Below, piece after piece: positions 7,385 through 8,378 of a DNA stretch of 8,378 nucleotides. The stretch is from Candidatus Egaibacter danicus. GTDB lineage: Bacteria > Pseudomonadota > Gammaproteobacteria > Burkholderiales > Burkholderiaceae. Under the pieces are notes generated by a model. That model did not search any database. It saw only the letters and a program-made list of their open reading frames with translations, and had not been told where the DNA came from. The position numbers and the translations under genes were made by a program. Positions within the stretch are counted from its first letter, which is position 1. The number at the start of each line of letters is the position of its first letter. The stretch spans positions 1 to 8,378 of the forward strand of contig JAABRC010000067.1 of assembly GCA_011391115.1 (NCBI GenBank), in the 5' to 3' direction.

Positions 7385-7390
7385 GGAGAA
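7385..7390 (+). promoter_or_regulatory. Ribosome binding site of the CoA-transferase gene
   Basis: GGAGAA lies directly before ACT-ATG, with GGAG five bases from ATG 7394. It favours this start over the in-frame ATG at 7370, which would add eight residues and has no comparable site. Confidence 0.7.
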
Positions 7391-7393
7391 ACT

Positions 7394-8378
7394 ATGCAGG
7401 CCCCCCTGATGATGGAATTGATTGCCGCCGCCGTGGACCACGTGCTGGATACCACACAGGGCGACATTGTTTTGGGCATTCCGCTGGGGGTGGGCAAGCC
7501 CAATCCGTTTGTGAATGCGTTGTACCGCCGCATCAAGGACAACCCGGCGCGCCGCCTCAAAATCATCACTGCCCTGTCGCTGGAAAAGCCGGTGGGCAAG
7601 AGCGATCTGGAGCAGCACTTTCTGGCGCCGCTGGTGGAACGTGTGTTTGCCGACTACCCCGATCTGGAGTACGTGAAAGCCCTGCGCAGCGGCGGCCTGC
7701 CACCCAACATCGAGGTGCATGAAGTCTTCATGAAGACGGGCGACTACCTGAACAACGCCGCCGCGCAACAGGGCTACATTTCTACCAACTACACCCACAT
7801 CGTGCGCGACATGGCGCTGCAGGGCATGAACGTGATTGCGCAGGCCGTCGGGGTCAAACAGACCGAAACCGGCCTGCGGCTGAGCCTTTCCAGCAACCCG
7901 GACGTGATCTTTGAGGTGGTGGAGAAGTTTCGTGCCGACAAGCTGCCATTGATCGTTGTGGGTGTCATTAACGAAATGATGCCTTTCATGCCCAACACGG
8001 CCGATGTGGGCCCCGAGTTCTTTGACGTGGTGGTGACCGACCCCGCCGGCACGCACACCGTGTTTGCTCCGCCCAACAACAAAGTCGGCCCGGCTGACTA
8101 CGCCATTGGCTTGCACGCCTCCAGCCTGGTAGCAGACGGGGGCACGCTGCAGATCGGCATCGGTTCTCTGGGCGATGCCATCGCACAGGCGCTCATCGTG
8201 CGCGACCGGCACGGTGCGGAATACAGGCGCATCCTCGAATCCATCTGCCCGGATGGATTGACCGGGCGTGATCTGGGCCGTTTTGACAAAGGGCTCTATG
8301 GCTGCTCGGAGATGTTCGTCAACGGCTTCCTGAAGCTGATCGAAGCCGGCATCATCCGTCGCGAAGTGTTTGCCAGAT
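7394..8378 (+). CDS. Acetyl-CoA hydrolase / CoA-transferase family protein, N-terminal part (3' end outside window)
   Basis: This is a member of the acetyl-CoA hydrolase/4-hydroxybutyrate CoA-transferase family (class I CoA-transferases), which either hydrolyse an acyl-CoA or move CoA between carboxylic acids through a glutamyl-CoA intermediate. The window holds 328 residues with no stop. Family features seen are GDIVLGIPLGVGKPNPFVNAL at its N-terminus (23-43), ISTNYTHIVRD at 129-139, the glycine-rich CoA-site segment DGGTLQIGIGSLGDAIAQAL at 248-267, and LYGCSEMFVNGFLKLIEAG at 301-319. In the last of these, E306 sits where related transferases have the catalytic Glu (TEM). There is no signal peptide, so it should be cytoplasmic. 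It is transcribed divergently from maeB. The substrate cannot be told from sequence; acetate, propionate or succinate are reasonable options. Confidence 0.85.
   Translation, partial: MQAPLMMELIAAAVDHVLDTTQGDIVLGIPLGVGKPNPFVNALYRRIKDNPARRLKIITALSLEKPVGKSDLEQHFLAPLVERVFADYPDLEYVKALRSGGLPPNIEVHEVFMKTGDYLNNAAAQQGYISTNYTHIVRDMALQGMNVIAQAVGVKQTETGLRLSLSSNPDVIFEVVEKFRADKLPLIVVGVINEMMPFMPNTADVGPEFFDVVVTDPAGTHTVFAPPNNKVGPADYAIGLHASSLVADGGTLQIGIGSLGDAIAQALIVRDRHGAEYRRILESICPDGLTGRDLGRFDKGLYGCSEMFVNGFLKLIEAGIIRREVFAR

Larger units (their letters stand above)
7088..7393. other. Divergent intergenic region between maeB and the CoA-transferase gene
   Basis: These 306 bases separate two divergently transcribed genes and must hold both promoters. 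The maeB side has the ribosome site, a small TGGCC/GGCCA hairpin (7112-7125) in the leader, and the patterned repeat and possible promoter at 7143-7186. On the other side I find no strong sigma-70 promoter for the + gene; TTGATC (17 bases) TACGCC around 7291-7320 is only a weak candidate. I see no convincing extra gene; frames open here are shadows of the neighbours. Confidence 0.6.

Noticed and set aside
7103..8212. A 369-codon - strand ORF opposite the CoA-transferase gene
   Set aside because: It is a shadow with His/Val-rich, motif-free sequence; the + strand frame has family motifs and a ribosome site.

Overview
This window looks like ordinary chromosome from a betaproteobacterium, most likely Burkholderiales and possibly Comamonadaceae. 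That placement rests on the protein sequences, the moderately high G+C, the lptD-surA-rsmA order and the fused MaeB-type malic enzyme. It is an inference, not a database result.

Layout. Bases 1-3452 (+) hold an outer-membrane biogenesis and ribosome-maturation operon: the C-terminal half of lptD (cut by the window edge), surA (5-base gap) and rsmA (GTG start overlapping the surA stop). It ends at a strong intrinsic terminator at 3470-3500 that is symmetric enough to work in both directions. Bases 3501-4620 (-) hold a compact toxin/antidote-like pair: a secreted guanyl-specific ribonuclease of the RNase Sa/barnase type (4211-4603), followed downstream by a barstar-family inhibitor (3719-4174). 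An 11-bp inverted repeat touches the barstar stop, and a doubtful 29-codon ORF lies between that repeat and the shared terminator. Bases 4676-7087 (-) hold maeB, a 777-residue malic enzyme with a C-terminal phosphotransacetylase-like domain, and its own terminator. Bases 7088-7393 are a divergent intergenic region with a patterned AGGG/CCCT repeat beside a possible maeB promoter. From 7394 (+) an acetyl-CoA hydrolase/CoA-transferase family gene begins and runs off the window.

How the genes work together. LptD is the outer-membrane LPS translocon, and SurA is the periplasmic chaperone that delivers beta-barrel proteins, LptD among them, for assembly. RsmA methylates 16S rRNA and is a common operon partner of these two. 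In the ribonuclease/barstar pair the enzyme carries a signal peptide and the inhibitor does not, so the inhibitor should protect the cytoplasm from unexported enzyme. MaeB makes pyruvate and NADPH from malate, and related enzymes are inhibited by acetyl-CoA. The divergent CoA-transferase/hydrolase probably acts on acyl-CoA and acetate, so the two genes may share a carbon-flux theme.

I see no tRNA, rRNA, CRISPR array, insertion sequence or clearly novel multi-gene system. The items most worth a second look are the RNase/barstar pair and its 3' region, and the patterned repeat upstream of maeB.
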